Shown one piece after another: positions 33,495 to 43,159 of a stretch of 64,000 nucleotides of DNA. The first letter of the stretch is position 1. Each line of letters starts with the position of its first letter. Location: NCBI GenBank assembly GCA_024103425.1, contig JAGFIS010000007.1, positions 62,001-126,000 on the forward strand, in the 5' to 3' direction. The position numbers and the translations under genes are program-made. Below the pieces are notes generated by a model. The model was not told where the DNA came from and did not search any database. It worked only from the letters and a program-made list of their open reading frames with translations. The DNA comes from Chitinophagaceae bacterium. GTDB taxonomy: Bacteria > Bacteroidota > Bacteroidia > Chitinophagales > Chitinophagaceae.

Positions 33495-35435
33495 TTAATG
33501 TTTAGCCCACCAAAGTGGAGTCATAACATTATCTTTATCTGGTCCACCGAGTTGGTCAAGCGCCTGGTCATATCCGGCCGGATTTGTACCCGAAACGCCT
33601 GAAGGATATTTGATTCTTTGCGGGAAGAATTTTGGACTACTGGTCATATAGTTAGATGCGTTCAGTTCAGGCATATTAGTCAACGGTGTTTCTACAGCCG
33701 GGTTTTCAAAGAACGGTAATCCCAAACGACGCTGATCACTCCATACTTCCATCGGAATCCATGGATTCTGAGCTATATACTTCTGGGTGATAATTTTTGT
33801 CAGGTGATCGTTCCTAACTGTTCCATTCTTGTAAATGTTATTTACAGGATACGCAATGCTTACTGTACCTGCAGTACCGGTATAGCCATCAACATAGTTC
33901 ATTGTATGAGAAGCTCCCGGCTCAGTAGTATGATCCCAGCTTACTGAAGTACCTACCATATTGTAGGAAGTTGAATTCTTATATGCATCTACGAATGAAG
34001 ACACTCCAAAGTATGCGAAGCTGGCATCAATACCTGCTTCGTAGGCTGCCTTTCCGGTCATTGGTACTGCCCAGTTATAAGTAGCTGCTTCTGCTAAAAG
34101 GAAGTAGGTCTCCCAGTTTGCAAAGAATAAACGCACAGCTGTGCTATTACGATAGTGGTTGGCAAGGCGCGGTGTACATCCATTCCATCTAGCAACGTTA
34201 TTCTTAGCTCCAGCATCACCCCAGGCACCGTTCACAAGACCATTCCAGGTGAATTTAGCATCCAGTGTCTTAACAACAGTACCTGATGCATCAGTTAATG
34301 TCCTTACAGTTTCCCTTGCACTGTTATCCCATGAAGGATAGAAGTTAAACTCTGGGTTATCAAAATCGCCGGGGATAATAAACACTTTATAAGCCCTGGG
34401 GTCGATTGTGTTGGGTAGCCCATCCAGCCAGTATGTAGCAATCGGATCATTTGTCTTGGAAGGCCAGTGATCAGCAAATCTCAATCCCACATAATCCGCA
34501 GGCTTAATATAAGAAGCGAAGGAAGCATCTAATTGAGAAGCACTTGAAATACCACCTAATCCTGTTACAATATTATTGAATGTCTGTGGTAACTGATAGT
34601 AGTTCCATTGACGTGTCATCACACCTGTCAGATCATCCCATCCCGGACGCTCAGCAACGCCGAAGTTTTCATCAGCATTCAGGATAAGCGGCTTGGTAGC
34701 AGCATCCTCAAATTCTGATTTTGCTTTAGCGTTGTCAACTTCAGAGAGCCGCATGGCAAGTCTTAACCTCATAGAGTTAGCATACTTTTGCCATTTGGCA
34801 TAGTTGTAACCATAGGCCTGGTCAAGAGCTGTATTCGGCTTATCTCCAACATTGATATCGATGCTGTTAGCGGCATCTTTTAACTCATCTAGCATGAAAT
34901 AGTAAACATCTTTCACACTAGAAAACTCCGGAGTATATCCCTGGAATCCATTCAGAGGAATAGGACCAAAGTTGTCAGTCAGCTCGCTCAACAGATAAGC
35001 TCTGTAAATACGTGCAATCTGAAGGAGGTTGCTAGTGTATGCCTTAACATTACCGCTTTCGATTTGTTTATTAGCAACATCTATAGCAGAGTAAATTCTG
35101 TTTAAAGCTTTACCCATATAGGATGAGCTGTACCACTGGCTGGACCAGTCGTCATTATACCCACCGGTAGCGATTCCACCGCCCGACCATTGCTGGTGAG
35201 CAGCATTCTTCCAATAGAGTACAAATGTCCTCTCTGAGATGTTCGGGTCCATCTGATCGGTCATCATTGCTCCATTGATAAAGTATTCAACCTGCACCTG
35301 CTGTTCATTGGCAAGCAGCGGGTTGATATTGATTTCATCAAATTTATTACATCCTGTTACCAGCAAAGCGCCCGATACCAGCGGCAGGATGATTCTTTTT
35401 ATATTTTTCATTTTCATACGTTTTGTCTTGTTCAA
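33495..35435 (-). CDS. SusD/RagB family outer-membrane lipoprotein
   Basis: 646 residues. Signal with lipobox LLVTGC (start probably MKMKNIKRI at 35417 or MKNIKRI at 35411; the frame is open to 35435). SusD-type lids bind glycan at the cell surface. Seen: CNKFDEININPLLANEQQ after the lipobox, then LLQIARIYRAYLLSELTDNFGPIPL (the TPR-like helices of SusD), and RLGLPFFENPAVETP and KFFPQRIKYPSG near the end. The SusC gene ends three bases before this frame begins, so the pair is co-transcribed. Starch is not implied. Confidence 0.92.
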   Translation of the reverse strand: MNKTKRMKMKNIKRIILPLVSGALLVTGCNKFDEININPLLANEQQVQVEYFINGAMMTDQMDPNISERTFVLYWKNAAHQQWSGGGIATGGYNDDWSSQWYSSSYMGKALNRIYSAIDVANKQIESGNVKAYTSNLLQIARIYRAYLLSELTDNFGPIPLNGFQGYTPEFSSVKDVYYFMLDELKDAANSIDINVGDKPNTALDQAYGYNYAKWQKYANSMRLRLAMRLSEVDNAKAKSEFEDAATKPLILNADENFGVAERPGWDDLTGVMTRQWNYYQLPQTFNNIVTGLGGISSASQLDASFASYIKPADYVGLRFADHWPSKTNDPIATYWLDGLPNTIDPRAYKVFIIPGDFDNPEFNFYPSWDNSARETVRTLTDASGTVVKTLDAKFTWNGLVNGAWGDAGAKNNVARWNGCTPRLANHYRNSTAVRLFFANWETYFLLAEAATYNWAVPMTGKAAYEAGIDASFAYFGVSSFVDAYKNSTSYNMVGTSVSWDHTTEPGASHTMNYVDGYTGTAGTVSIAYPVNNIYKNGTVRNDHLTKIITQKYIAQNPWIPMEVWSDQRRLGLPFFENPAVETPLTNMPELNASNYMTSSPKFFPQRIKYPSGVSGTNPAGYDQALDQLGGPDKDNVMTPLWWAKH

Positions 35436-35438
35436 AAT

Positions 35439-38400
35439 CTAGAATCCAAGGCTAACTGATAGCTGGAATGATCTCATTGTAGGGAATGCTCCACTCTCAA
35501 ATCCTACGGCATTAGTTGCTGTAGCATAAACAGATTCAGGATCTACTCCTCGTACGTGGCTGGAGATCATCCAAACATTATTGCAGGATGCAGCAACTTT
35601 TACTCTTTGGAAAGTATTGCCTAAAATAGATTTAGGGAAACTGTATCCAAGGGTAATATTTCTAACACGAATGTTAGTAGCATCATACAGGTTAGCTTCA
35701 CCGATACCGAGGTTACCTGAATTTCCTATTCTTTGCCAGTAATCTTGTTGAGATACTGCTTTAGTATTAGCAGTGTATCCGCCGGCACCGTCAGACACCA
35801 CACCTTCTACTACGAAATCATTTCTTTCTCCGCCCGGTGCGGTAATAGCCGCATTACCATTAGCCTGCATAGCGCCCTGTGTAGCAGAAAAAATCTTACC
35901 ACCAAAACGACCGTCAACTAAAACAGAAAGGTTAAAGTTCTTATAGCTGAACATATTGGTAATACCAATTAAAGCATCAGCTTGCTGGTTCCCCAGATAG
36001 AATGACTGATTAGTAGCCTGTGGCAAACCATTTCCATCGAGAAGCAGTTTACCGAAGTCTTTGCTCGATGGATCTTCTACTCTAACAAACTTAGTTCCGT
36101 AGATGGTACCGAAATATTTACCGTTTTCAGCCTTGATAGACAGGTTATCCCAACCCATAAGGTTATAGGCAGTTACACCGCTGTCTTTAGCAATATCGAT
36201 AACCAGGTTTCTGTTGGTAGAGTAGTTACCTCTGATATCCCATCTGAATCTTGAAGCAGTTCTCAGAACCGCAGCATCAACTATTAACTCAATACCCTTA
36301 TTCTGAATATTTCCGGCGTTGATAATCTGAGAAGAATAACCACTCATCGGGTCCATAGGCAAGGAAATCAACTGGTTGGTTGCATTAGATTTATACCAAG
36401 TGAAATCCAAACCGAATTTGTTGTCAACGAATCTCATTTCTGCACCAAATTCTAATCCTTTCAACAACTCATTCTTCACATTAGGATTCTTTTTCACACT
36501 TTCTCTTTCAGCAACAGTCCCTCCCAGAGGATCTTTACCGATTTTATACCCATTATATAAGTTGTAAGCTCCCATATCGTTACCCACAGTAGCATAAGAA
36601 GCTCTCACTTTAGCATAGCTTAACCAATCAGGAACTTTGGTACCCATTGCATCCATCATGTTGGTAATTACATAGGAGAGGTTTACTGAAGGATAAGAAT
36701 AAGATCTGTTAGCTGCTGAAAGTGCTGACGACCAGTCGTTTCTTTCTGTGATAGTCAGATACAGCCAATCTTCATAGTTCAACTCCAATGACCCATAAAG
36801 AGAGTTGATTTTTTTCTCACTGAAGCCGGCTTCAATACTCGGTGTACCTGCACTGTTATTCAAAGAGAACAGGTTAGGTACTTCAAGAGCGCCACTGCTT
36901 CCGCTGATAGAAGATAATTTAGTACTCATCAGGTTTCCACCAATCATGATAGCACCGCCAATCTTACCGAAAAGGTCTTTCTTTCCGGCATTCACCATAG
37001 CGCTTAGGTTGGTTTCATTAAAGGTGGTCTTACCTGTAGAATATGAGTTAGCAAGCGGCCCACCATCCCAGGTCTTATCTTCGGTGTTTGTAGTGTATAA
37101 GTCCGCACCTGCGTGAACTTCGGCACTCACCCACTCATTAAACTGATACTTCAATGAACCGTTCAACAACATCCTGTCTCTCACGTCCTGGTTCAATTGA
37201 TTACGATACTGCCAGTAAGGGTTTGGTGTCCAGGAAAGTGCCCCGGGATACCAAAGCATTTTACCATACTGATTAACCCCTGCGGCAAAGTCTCTGATGT
37301 CCATACTACGAGGCAACATCAGTATTGCGTACACACTGCTGCGGTCTTTACCGTTAATCGGCCTGTTAAAACCGGCAGTATTATTGTAAGACAATTTTAC
37401 GTCGCTTGTCCATTTGTTATCCTTACCAAATTTTGTAGTGGCTCTGGAAGTAATGTTCAGACGGGTTAGTTTGTTACCCGGAATAATACTCCTGTCTTCT
37501 AAATAGTTCAGTGAAGAATAAACTGAAGTATTTCCGTATTGTTGTTGCAACGAAATACCATAGTTCTGAGCGCTTCCATTTCTGAGGAATGACTTCATAT
37601 TATCATAAGACTGAAGGGGTACAGTTGTACCATCCCATTTTGTAACATTCTGACCCTCAATTTTAGGACCCCAGCTTGTTTGGTTATCTGGTTGAAAGAT
37701 ACCTTGAGTTCCCTGACCAAATGAGCTCTGCATATCTGGCACCATGAATATGCTTTCTGTACTCAGAGAAGAGGTGATCGTTAAACCTAAACCCGGCTGC
37801 TTAGCTCCTGACTTGGTTGTGATCATGATAACACCGTTACCACCACGAGAACCATAAAGAGCAGCAGCTGTCTGTCCTTTCAGCACACTGATGCTGGCAA
37901 TATCGTCGGCGTTGATATCACCCAGACCGTTACCGTAGTCTCTTTGCCCGTTATAGAAATCGTTTCCGGCAGATCCGGTGAAGTTTGCAATAGGAGTACC
38001 GTCAACAACAATCAACGGCTGGTTATCTCCATTCAACGAGTTATACCCTCTAAGTACAAGTTTAGAAGAACCACCCGCACCGTTACTGGAACGTACTACC
38101 TGCAGACCGGAAACTTTACCAGACAATGCGTTGGTAAGGTTGGTCTCGTTAGCTTCTTTAATTACACCACCGGAAACTTCCTGTACGGCGTATCCGAGAG
38201 AAGCTTTTTGCTTTTTAATACCAAGAGCTGTAACTACTACCTCCTGCAAACCGGCTGCCTGAGATTTCAATGCAACAGTAAGCGCAGTTGCAGTTCCAAC
38301 CGCTACCTCTTGAGATTCATAGCCTACCGATGTAAAAACCAAAATGGCATTATTACCTGTTATGGAAACAGTGAAGTCTCCATCGGCATTAGTCATACCA

Positions 38401-38558
38401 CCGGTTTGTGTTCCCTTAACCACATACGAAATGTTAGGCAAGGGGGCTCCGCTCTCATCGATTACTTTTCCTTTTACTGTCCTTTGTTGTGCCACCAGGG
38501 CGAACGAAAAGAAAAGCAATGACAAAGTGAAGACCAGTTGTTTTGTTTTTTGCTTCAT
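35439..38558 (-). CDS. SusC/RagA family TonB-linked outer-membrane protein
   Basis: 1039 residues. Signal peptide 1-23 (FALVAQ), carboxypeptidase-regulatory-like domain about 25-105 (KGKVIDESGAPLPNISYVVK), a TonB-box-like EVVVTALGIKK, plug domain with SLNGDNQPLIVVDGTPI and the SusC signature AALYGSRGGNGVIMITTK, then a barrel ending FQLSVSLGF. Acts as the energised channel under the SusD lid. It starts 60 bp after the ROK gene, so the repressor, SusC and SusD form one block. Confidence 0.95.
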   Translation of the reverse strand: MKQKTKQLVFTLSLLFFSFALVAQQRTVKGKVIDESGAPLPNISYVVKGTQTGGMTNADGDFTVSITGNNAILVFTSVGYESQEVAVGTATALTVALKSQAAGLQEVVVTALGIKKQKASLGYAVQEVSGGVIKEANETNLTNALSGKVSGLQVVRSSNGAGGSSKLVLRGYNSLNGDNQPLIVVDGTPIANFTGSAGNDFYNGQRDYGNGLGDINADDIASISVLKGQTAAALYGSRGGNGVIMITTKSGAKQPGLGLTITSSLSTESIFMVPDMQSSFGQGTQGIFQPDNQTSWGPKIEGQNVTKWDGTTVPLQSYDNMKSFLRNGSAQNYGISLQQQYGNTSVYSSLNYLEDRSIIPGNKLTRLNITSRATTKFGKDNKWTSDVKLSYNNTAGFNRPINGKDRSSVYAILMLPRSMDIRDFAAGVNQYGKMLWYPGALSWTPNPYWQYRNQLNQDVRDRMLLNGSLKYQFNEWVSAEVHAGADLYTTNTEDKTWDGGPLANSYSTGKTTFNETNLSAMVNAGKKDLFGKIGGAIMIGGNLMSTKLSSISGSSGALEVPNLFSLNNSAGTPSIEAGFSEKKINSLYGSLELNYEDWLYLTITERNDWSSALSAANRSYSYPSVNLSYVITNMMDAMGTKVPDWLSYAKVRASYATVGNDMGAYNLYNGYKIGKDPLGGTVAERESVKKNPNVKNELLKGLEFGAEMRFVDNKFGLDFTWYKSNATNQLISLPMDPMSGYSSQIINAGNIQNKGIELIVDAAVLRTASRFRWDIRGNYSTNRNLVIDIAKDSGVTAYNLMGWDNLSIKAENGKYFGTIYGTKFVRVEDPSSKDFGKLLLDGNGLPQATNQSFYLGNQQADALIGITNMFSYKNFNLSVLVDGRFGGKIFSATQGAMQANGNAAITAPGGERNDFVVEGVVSDGAGGYTANTKAVSQQDYWQRIGNSGNLGIGEANLYDATNIRVRNITLGYSFPKSILGNTFQRVKVAASCNNVWMISSHVRGVDPESVYATATNAVGFESGAFPTMRSFQLSVSLGF

Positions 38559-38617
38559 TGCTTTAGACTTTTAAGGTTGATGTTTACAATAATTAAAAAC
38601 TACTTTGATTTTTGTGT

Positions 38618-39835
38618 TTAAATAGGAATAGATTTTTGTTCAAAAGATTTTATGTGTTTTTCATCAAAGTTCTCAACGACCAATGCTGCTGCTCCGAGAG
38701 TCTCGGAGTTTTTACTTAATGACGAAACTGTCGTTTGTGTATAAGAAGCCAGGCGCGGAATACAATACTTATTAATAGCTTGACCGATAGGTGCAAGTGT
38801 AATCGCTCCCACCTCTGCACCTCTTCCGCTGATAATAACCAATTCAGGATTTAAAATGTGGATCAGGATAGCAATACCCTTACCTATATTATAGGAAGCC
38901 AGAGTGAAGACTTCTACTGTCAGCAAATCTCCTGCTACGGCAGCCTCTATCACTTTCTCAGAAGCTGCTTCGAGATCGTCCGGCAAATCCTTCAGAAGGG
39001 ATGCCCTTCCCTTTTTCAATGCTTCCCTGATGTCTCTTACTATGGTAAGCATCGATGCTTCAGTTTCAATACAACCTGTCTTTCCGCATCCACAAAGTTT
39101 ATTATTATTAAATAAAGGAATGTGGCTGAACTCACCGGCGAAACCGTTGTGGCCTCTGAACATTTTACCGTTCAAAATCATTCCTAATCCGATTCCCCAC
39201 CCGAAGTTGATCACGAGGGTATTATTCTTTCCCTGCGCCTTACCCATCACTTGTTCGGTAAGCGTAATCACACTGGAGTCGTTATCTATAAAAACAGGAA
39301 TGTTCAATCTCTTTTCCAGATATGCCGGAATATTCATTTTCGGGTCCGGTATCTCTGTCAGGTAGCTGTAGTTAAGCCCTTTCTTAACATCTACAAATCC
39401 GGGCATTCCGATGCCAATACCCAAAATCTTTTTACGGCATACATAATTATTATCGAGATAACTCTGAATGAGATCTCCCAGTTTATCCAAATTATTCTCT
39501 TCATCATCCAGCGATAAAGAAAAACTTTCCTGGTGGTTGATTGTAGAACAAGAAATATCTATAAAAGAAATTTTCGTAATGTACTGGTCCATTGCAATGG
39601 ATACCACATACAATTTATCGGGAGCGATAGAATATGTAAGAGGCCTTCTGCCACCTGTTGAAGATGCGTAACCATCTTCGCGCAACAATCCGCTCTTAAC
39701 CATTTCTCCTAATACCTTATTAGTAAGCGGAAGACTCTTTTCAATCTGTAAGGAAACATCAATAGCAGTAAGGCTTTTGCCGAAGGCAAGTGACCTTATT
39801 ACCTGTTTTTTGTATTGTAAAGATTTAATATCCAC
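38618..39835 (-). CDS. ROK family transcriptional repressor
   Basis: 405 residues from a GTG start at 39835; an in-frame TAA lies 15 bp upstream and the next Met (about residue 44) would delete the DNA-binding domain, so GTG is the start. N-terminal winged helix (about 10-75, LTAIDVSLQIEKSLPLTNKV, then GLLREDGYASSTGGRRPL). ROK kinase-like fold follows: GIGIGMPGFVD, IDNDSSVITL, and the zinc site GEFSHIPLFNNNKLCGCGKTGC. NagC/XylR-type ROK proteins sense sugars such as N-acetylhexosamine or xylose derivatives; here it is the first gene of the SusCD-GH31 locus and its likely regulator. Confidence 0.92.
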   Translation of the reverse strand: MDIKSLQYKKQVIRSLAFGKSLTAIDVSLQIEKSLPLTNKVLGEMVKSGLLREDGYASSTGGRRPLTYSIAPDKLYVVSIAMDQYITKISFIDISCSTINHQESFSLSLDDEENNLDKLGDLIQSYLDNNYVCRKKILGIGIGMPGFVDVKKGLNYSYLTEIPDPKMNIPAYLEKRLNIPVFIDNDSSVITLTEQVMGKAQGKNNTLVINFGWGIGLGMILNGKMFRGHNGFAGEFSHIPLFNNNKLCGCGKTGCIETEASMLTIVRDIREALKKGRASLLKDLPDDLEAASEKVIEAAVAGDLLTVEVFTLASYNIGKGIAILIHILNPELVIISGRGAEVGAITLAPIGQAINKYCIPRLASYTQTTVSSLSKNSETLGAAALVVENFDEKHIKSFEQKSIPI

Positions 39836-40078
39836 TAAGCGAAAATCTTAAAATTGGGTGCAACTTAATAAAATTTTTAAAAAGTCTTAAACTTTAAACA
39901 AAAATTTTTATAAAAAATGTGGATTTTAGGCCGAAATAAGGTGGAGATGTATATAATTTTTTAATTCTGAGTCTGTTAGAATGTTTTCTTATAATATATC
40001 AGACCGAGACATTTTTTTGAAAAGAGGTAGTTTTAGCGGATTCTCTACCCCCACAAGCCCTGAACTGTAAAATCTATT
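39836..40078. other. AT-rich upstream region of the ROK gene
   Basis: 243 bp without a gene. It contains a perfect 12-bp palindrome, TTTTTATAAAAA (39906-39917), and several A/T tracts. ROK repressors bind AT-rich symmetric sites, so autoregulation from here is plausible but not shown. I see no exact TAnnTTTG; TAAGTTGC near the ROK start is the closest. Confidence 0.4.
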
Positions 40079-43045
40079 TTATCTGAGAAGCGTGAGCGTG
40101 CCCTTTTTCATTTGAGGTTCTTCTCCTTCGACCTGATAGTAGCACACCCAGACGAAGACACCATTATCCTGGTCTTTGTATTTATATACCCCATCCCACC
40201 CCTGAGACAAATCGGTTGTGGTAAACACCTTCTCTCCCCACCGGTTGTAAATTGAAAAACGATAGGAAATGACTTTCCCGAATAAGAGCGGTCTGATTTT
40301 ATCATTTCGTCCATCACGGTTAGGAGTAAACGCATTCGGCATAAAGAATCCCTGCATGCAATCTTTCTTACGAACGATTATCGAATCACTGCCGATGCAT
40401 CCGTTACCATCTTTTACTTCTAACCAATATAGACCCGGTTCTGTTATTGTGATAGCCGGACTGAAATCACCCGTACTCCACTTGTAGCTCCTGAACGGGG
40501 CATCAGGACTTATTGTCAATTCTCCGTAAGAACATATAGCTGTATCTCCCGGCAGAAATCTTGAAGGCGAACGCAGAATCCTGTTAATTTTTACTGTATC
40601 TCCTCCTTTACAGCCGTTTATATCGGTAACCACTACACTATACACTCCCGTGCCTTTCACCGTAATCGTTCTGGTAGTTGCTCCTGTGTTCCATAGATAG
40701 GATACAAAGTTTCCTGCGTCAAGTATCCTCTCTGCACCGTCACAAATAGAAGGATCCGGATTAAGTGTAACCACCGGATCAGGGTTTACCTTAATAGTAA
40801 TAATATTACTTACTGCTTGTATTACCGATATGCATACCGCATTAGAAATAATCCGGCATTCAACCCGGTCTCCATCCGAAAAAGCACCATCGACGTAAGT
40901 GTCACTGTTAGTTCCTACTGTTGTCCCGTTTTTAAACCACTGAAATATCGGAGAGTTTCCTCCATTCAATACAGTAGCAGTAAATGTAACTTCTGTTTCC
41001 TTACAGATGGATGTCGCCGAAGCTGATATTGTAACGGAAGGGGCGACAGGAGCTCGGACAACCATGGTTATAGGGGCACTCGTCGCTGTTTTCTGAGTAA
41101 CGCAGGATTCGCTCGACGTTAGTACACACGATATTACATCTCCATCCTGCAAAGCATTGTCAGTGTAGGTAGACGCATTACCGCCAACGCGGACACTATT
41201 TTTAAACCATTCAAACGAAGGAGAACTGCCACCATTAGTAATAGTAGCAGTAAAAGTTACTGCCGTACCACTACAAATATTATTATCGGATGCAGTAATT
41301 GAAATACCGGGCGTAACCGGATCGGTGACCTGTATAGTGATTGGATTGCTGACGGCTTTAACCGAAATGACACAAGCTTCGCTTGATGTCAGCGTACATA
41401 CGATCACATCTCCGTTGAGTAATGAGTTGTCAACATATACTGCACTATTGCCCCCTACAACAACCCCGTTCTTCGTCCATTCGTAAACAGGCGAGCTGCC
41501 ACCATTTTGTGCTACAGCCGTAAATGTTACTGGTGTTCCCTTACAGATATCAGTTGATGATGCCGTTATGGTAATATCCGGACTTAAAGGACTTGTAACC
41601 GAAAGAATTCCCGCCGCAGTACTTACCGGACCACACTTATTAGAGGCAAGACAACGATATTGGTATTGATCCATTGAAACTGTAGCTCCAGTAATCTGGA
41701 GCACATCTGTACCTGTCCCGGAATAAATGGCATTGTCAAAAATATCCACCCATCCGGTACCGTCATTTACCTGCCACCGGAAACCGGTTGCATTCAGGGC
41801 AGAAATTGAAAAGGTTGCATCACCGCTATTGCACAAGGTGACATCGACTGGTTGCTGAGTGATTACGACTGACTCGCAATTGGATATTTTTCTGATGGTG
41901 TTGCCAAATCCGCCCTGAAGATAATTGGCGAAATAGATATCGTCATTGTAAATACTTATCCGTCCTTCTGTCAATCCTATTGCTGCATTAATTGCAGGGC
42001 CGCCATCTCCCGAATACCCGTAAGTTCCGTTCCCTGCATAGGTACTGATGATTCCTGAAGGGTCAATCTTTCGAATAAAGAAATCTGCCTCTCCTATATA
42101 CATATTACCTGCGGCATCTATCACTACACTGCCAGGCAAAGAAATTGCCGCATTAATGGCCTGGCCACCATCTCCTAAATGCCCGTTTACCCCGGTTCCT
42201 GTAACCGTAGTGATAATGCCTGCTGCATCCACCCTTCTGATACGGTGATTCTGCGCATCAGGGATATAAACATTGCCGGCATTATCGACAGCTACTTTTG
42301 TGGGATATGCTAATTGTGCCATTGTAGCCGGCCCGCCATCTCCGGAAAATCCCAGGGTACCATTACCTGCAATCGTTGAAATAATCCCTGTGCTATGATC
42401 CACCTTCCTGACTACATTACACCCATAATCTGAAATATAAAGGTTGTCATTGTTATCAAAGACAATTGCCGAAATAGCTGAAAAGCCGGCTCCGGATAAC
42501 AGGCCTCCGTCTCCGGTGCCACAACTATTTGAAAATGGTCCTGACACGGTTGTAATAATTCCGGAAGGATCAATCATCCGGATGATGGATCCGTTCCTGT
42601 CCGCAAAATAGATATTATCATTTTTATCAACAGCTATGCCCGTAGGATGATAAAGCAGGGCATTCACAGCAGGCCCTCCGTCTCCGGTATATCCTATTAC
42701 ACCTTCAGTACCCGCTATCGTTGTGATGATACCTGAAGCATCCACCTTCCGAATGGTATTATTGGCACTTTGAGAGAAATACATATTTCCCTTACTGTCG
42801 AATGCCGGATAACAATAATACAAATCTGCCAACTCAGCACTCAACGCCGGTCCGCCATCTCCCGAATAGCCATAATTTCCATTCCCGGCAACGGTAGTAA
42901 TAATCTGAGCTGAAACACGGGAGATATTAAAAAGGCCAAGAAGAAAAACTAAAATCAGAAACCATGCGCGCCTGCCTAAAAACCTAAATAACCGGAATTT
43001 AAACAAAGAGGAGTATTCTATTTGCCGGAAAAAACGAGGGTTCAT
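40079..43045 (-). CDS. NHL-repeat and Ig-like repeat protein with type B gliding-motility C-terminal domain
   Basis: 988 residues. Hydrophobic segment 26-46 preceded by basic residues (long signal peptide ending VSAQ). About 48-390: six NHL-type repeats with the recurring I-I-T-T-V/I-A-G-x-G-x-x-G-Y-S/T-G-D-G-G-P-A pattern, a beta-propeller. About 395-490: one Ig-like domain. About 490-760: three Ig-like repeats of about 88 residues. Then two short CNA/PKD-like units (LNPDPSICDG, ISPDAPF). The last 85 residues (FMPNAFTPNRDGRNDKIRP, IYNRWGEKVF, GWDGVYKYK) are the CHU_C/type B T9SS sorting domain, so it is secreted through the type IX system. Function of the cargo unknown. Confidence 0.93.
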   Translation of the reverse strand: MNPRFFRQIEYSSLFKFRLFRFLGRRAWFLILVFLLGLFNISRVSAQIITTVAGNGNYGYSGDGGPALSAELADLYYCYPAFDSKGNMYFSQSANNTIRKVDASGIITTIAGTEGVIGYTGDGGPAVNALLYHPTGIAVDKNDNIYFADRNGSIIRMIDPSGIITTVSGPFSNSCGTGDGGLLSGAGFSAISAIVFDNNDNLYISDYGCNVVRKVDHSTGIISTIAGNGTLGFSGDGGPATMAQLAYPTKVAVDNAGNVYIPDAQNHRIRRVDAAGIITTVTGTGVNGHLGDGGQAINAAISLPGSVVIDAAGNMYIGEADFFIRKIDPSGIISTYAGNGTYGYSGDGGPAINAAIGLTEGRISIYNDDIYFANYLQGGFGNTIRKISNCESVVITQQPVDVTLCNSGDATFSISALNATGFRWQVNDGTGWVDIFDNAIYSGTGTDVLQITGATVSMDQYQYRCLASNKCGPVSTAAGILSVTSPLSPDITITASSTDICKGTPVTFTAVAQNGGSSPVYEWTKNGVVVGGNSAVYVDNSLLNGDVIVCTLTSSEACVISVKAVSNPITIQVTDPVTPGISITASDNNICSGTAVTFTATITNGGSSPSFEWFKNSVRVGGNASTYTDNALQDGDVISCVLTSSESCVTQKTATSAPITMVVRAPVAPSVTISASATSICKETEVTFTATVLNGGNSPIFQWFKNGTTVGTNSDTYVDGAFSDGDRVECRIISNAVCISVIQAVSNIITIKVNPDPVVTLNPDPSICDGAERILDAGNFVSYLWNTGATTRTITVKGTGVYSVVVTDINGCKGGDTVKINRILRSPSRFLPGDTAICSYGELTISPDAPFRSYKWSTGDFSPAITITEPGLYWLEVKDGNGCIGSDSIIVRKKDCMQGFFMPNAFTPNRDGRNDKIRPLLFGKVISYRFSIYNRWGEKVFTTTDLSQGWDGVYKYKDQDNGVFVWVCYYQVEGEEPQMKKGTLTLLR
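40790..41595 (-). repeat. Three tandem Ig-like coding repeats (about 265 bp each)
   Basis: Within the T9SS cargo gene three diverged units share the pattern I-T-A-S-x-x-x-I-C-x-x-T, V-T-F-T-A, N-G-G-x-S-P-x-F/Y-x-W, N-G/S-x-x-V-G and C-x-L-T-S-S-E-x-C-V. They are imperfect at DNA level, so they are old duplications and not a live tandem repeat. Confidence 0.7.
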
Positions 43046-43159
43046 TTGTCAGCAGACATTTATCAATCTCACTACAGAGTTACAAATCTATATGCTCATT
43101 TCAAAGAATCTTCGTTCCTGATTAAATCCGTCAACTTCTTTTTGAAAGAGCTTGTTTAC

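Noticed and set aside
37944..38522. 192-codon frame antisense to susC
   Set aside because: Cys/Arg-rich sequence unlike any protein, wholly inside a well-supported gene.
40790..41595. Ig repeats considered as a mobile or phase-variable tandem repeat
   Set aside because: Units are strongly diverged at DNA level, so slippage is unlikely.
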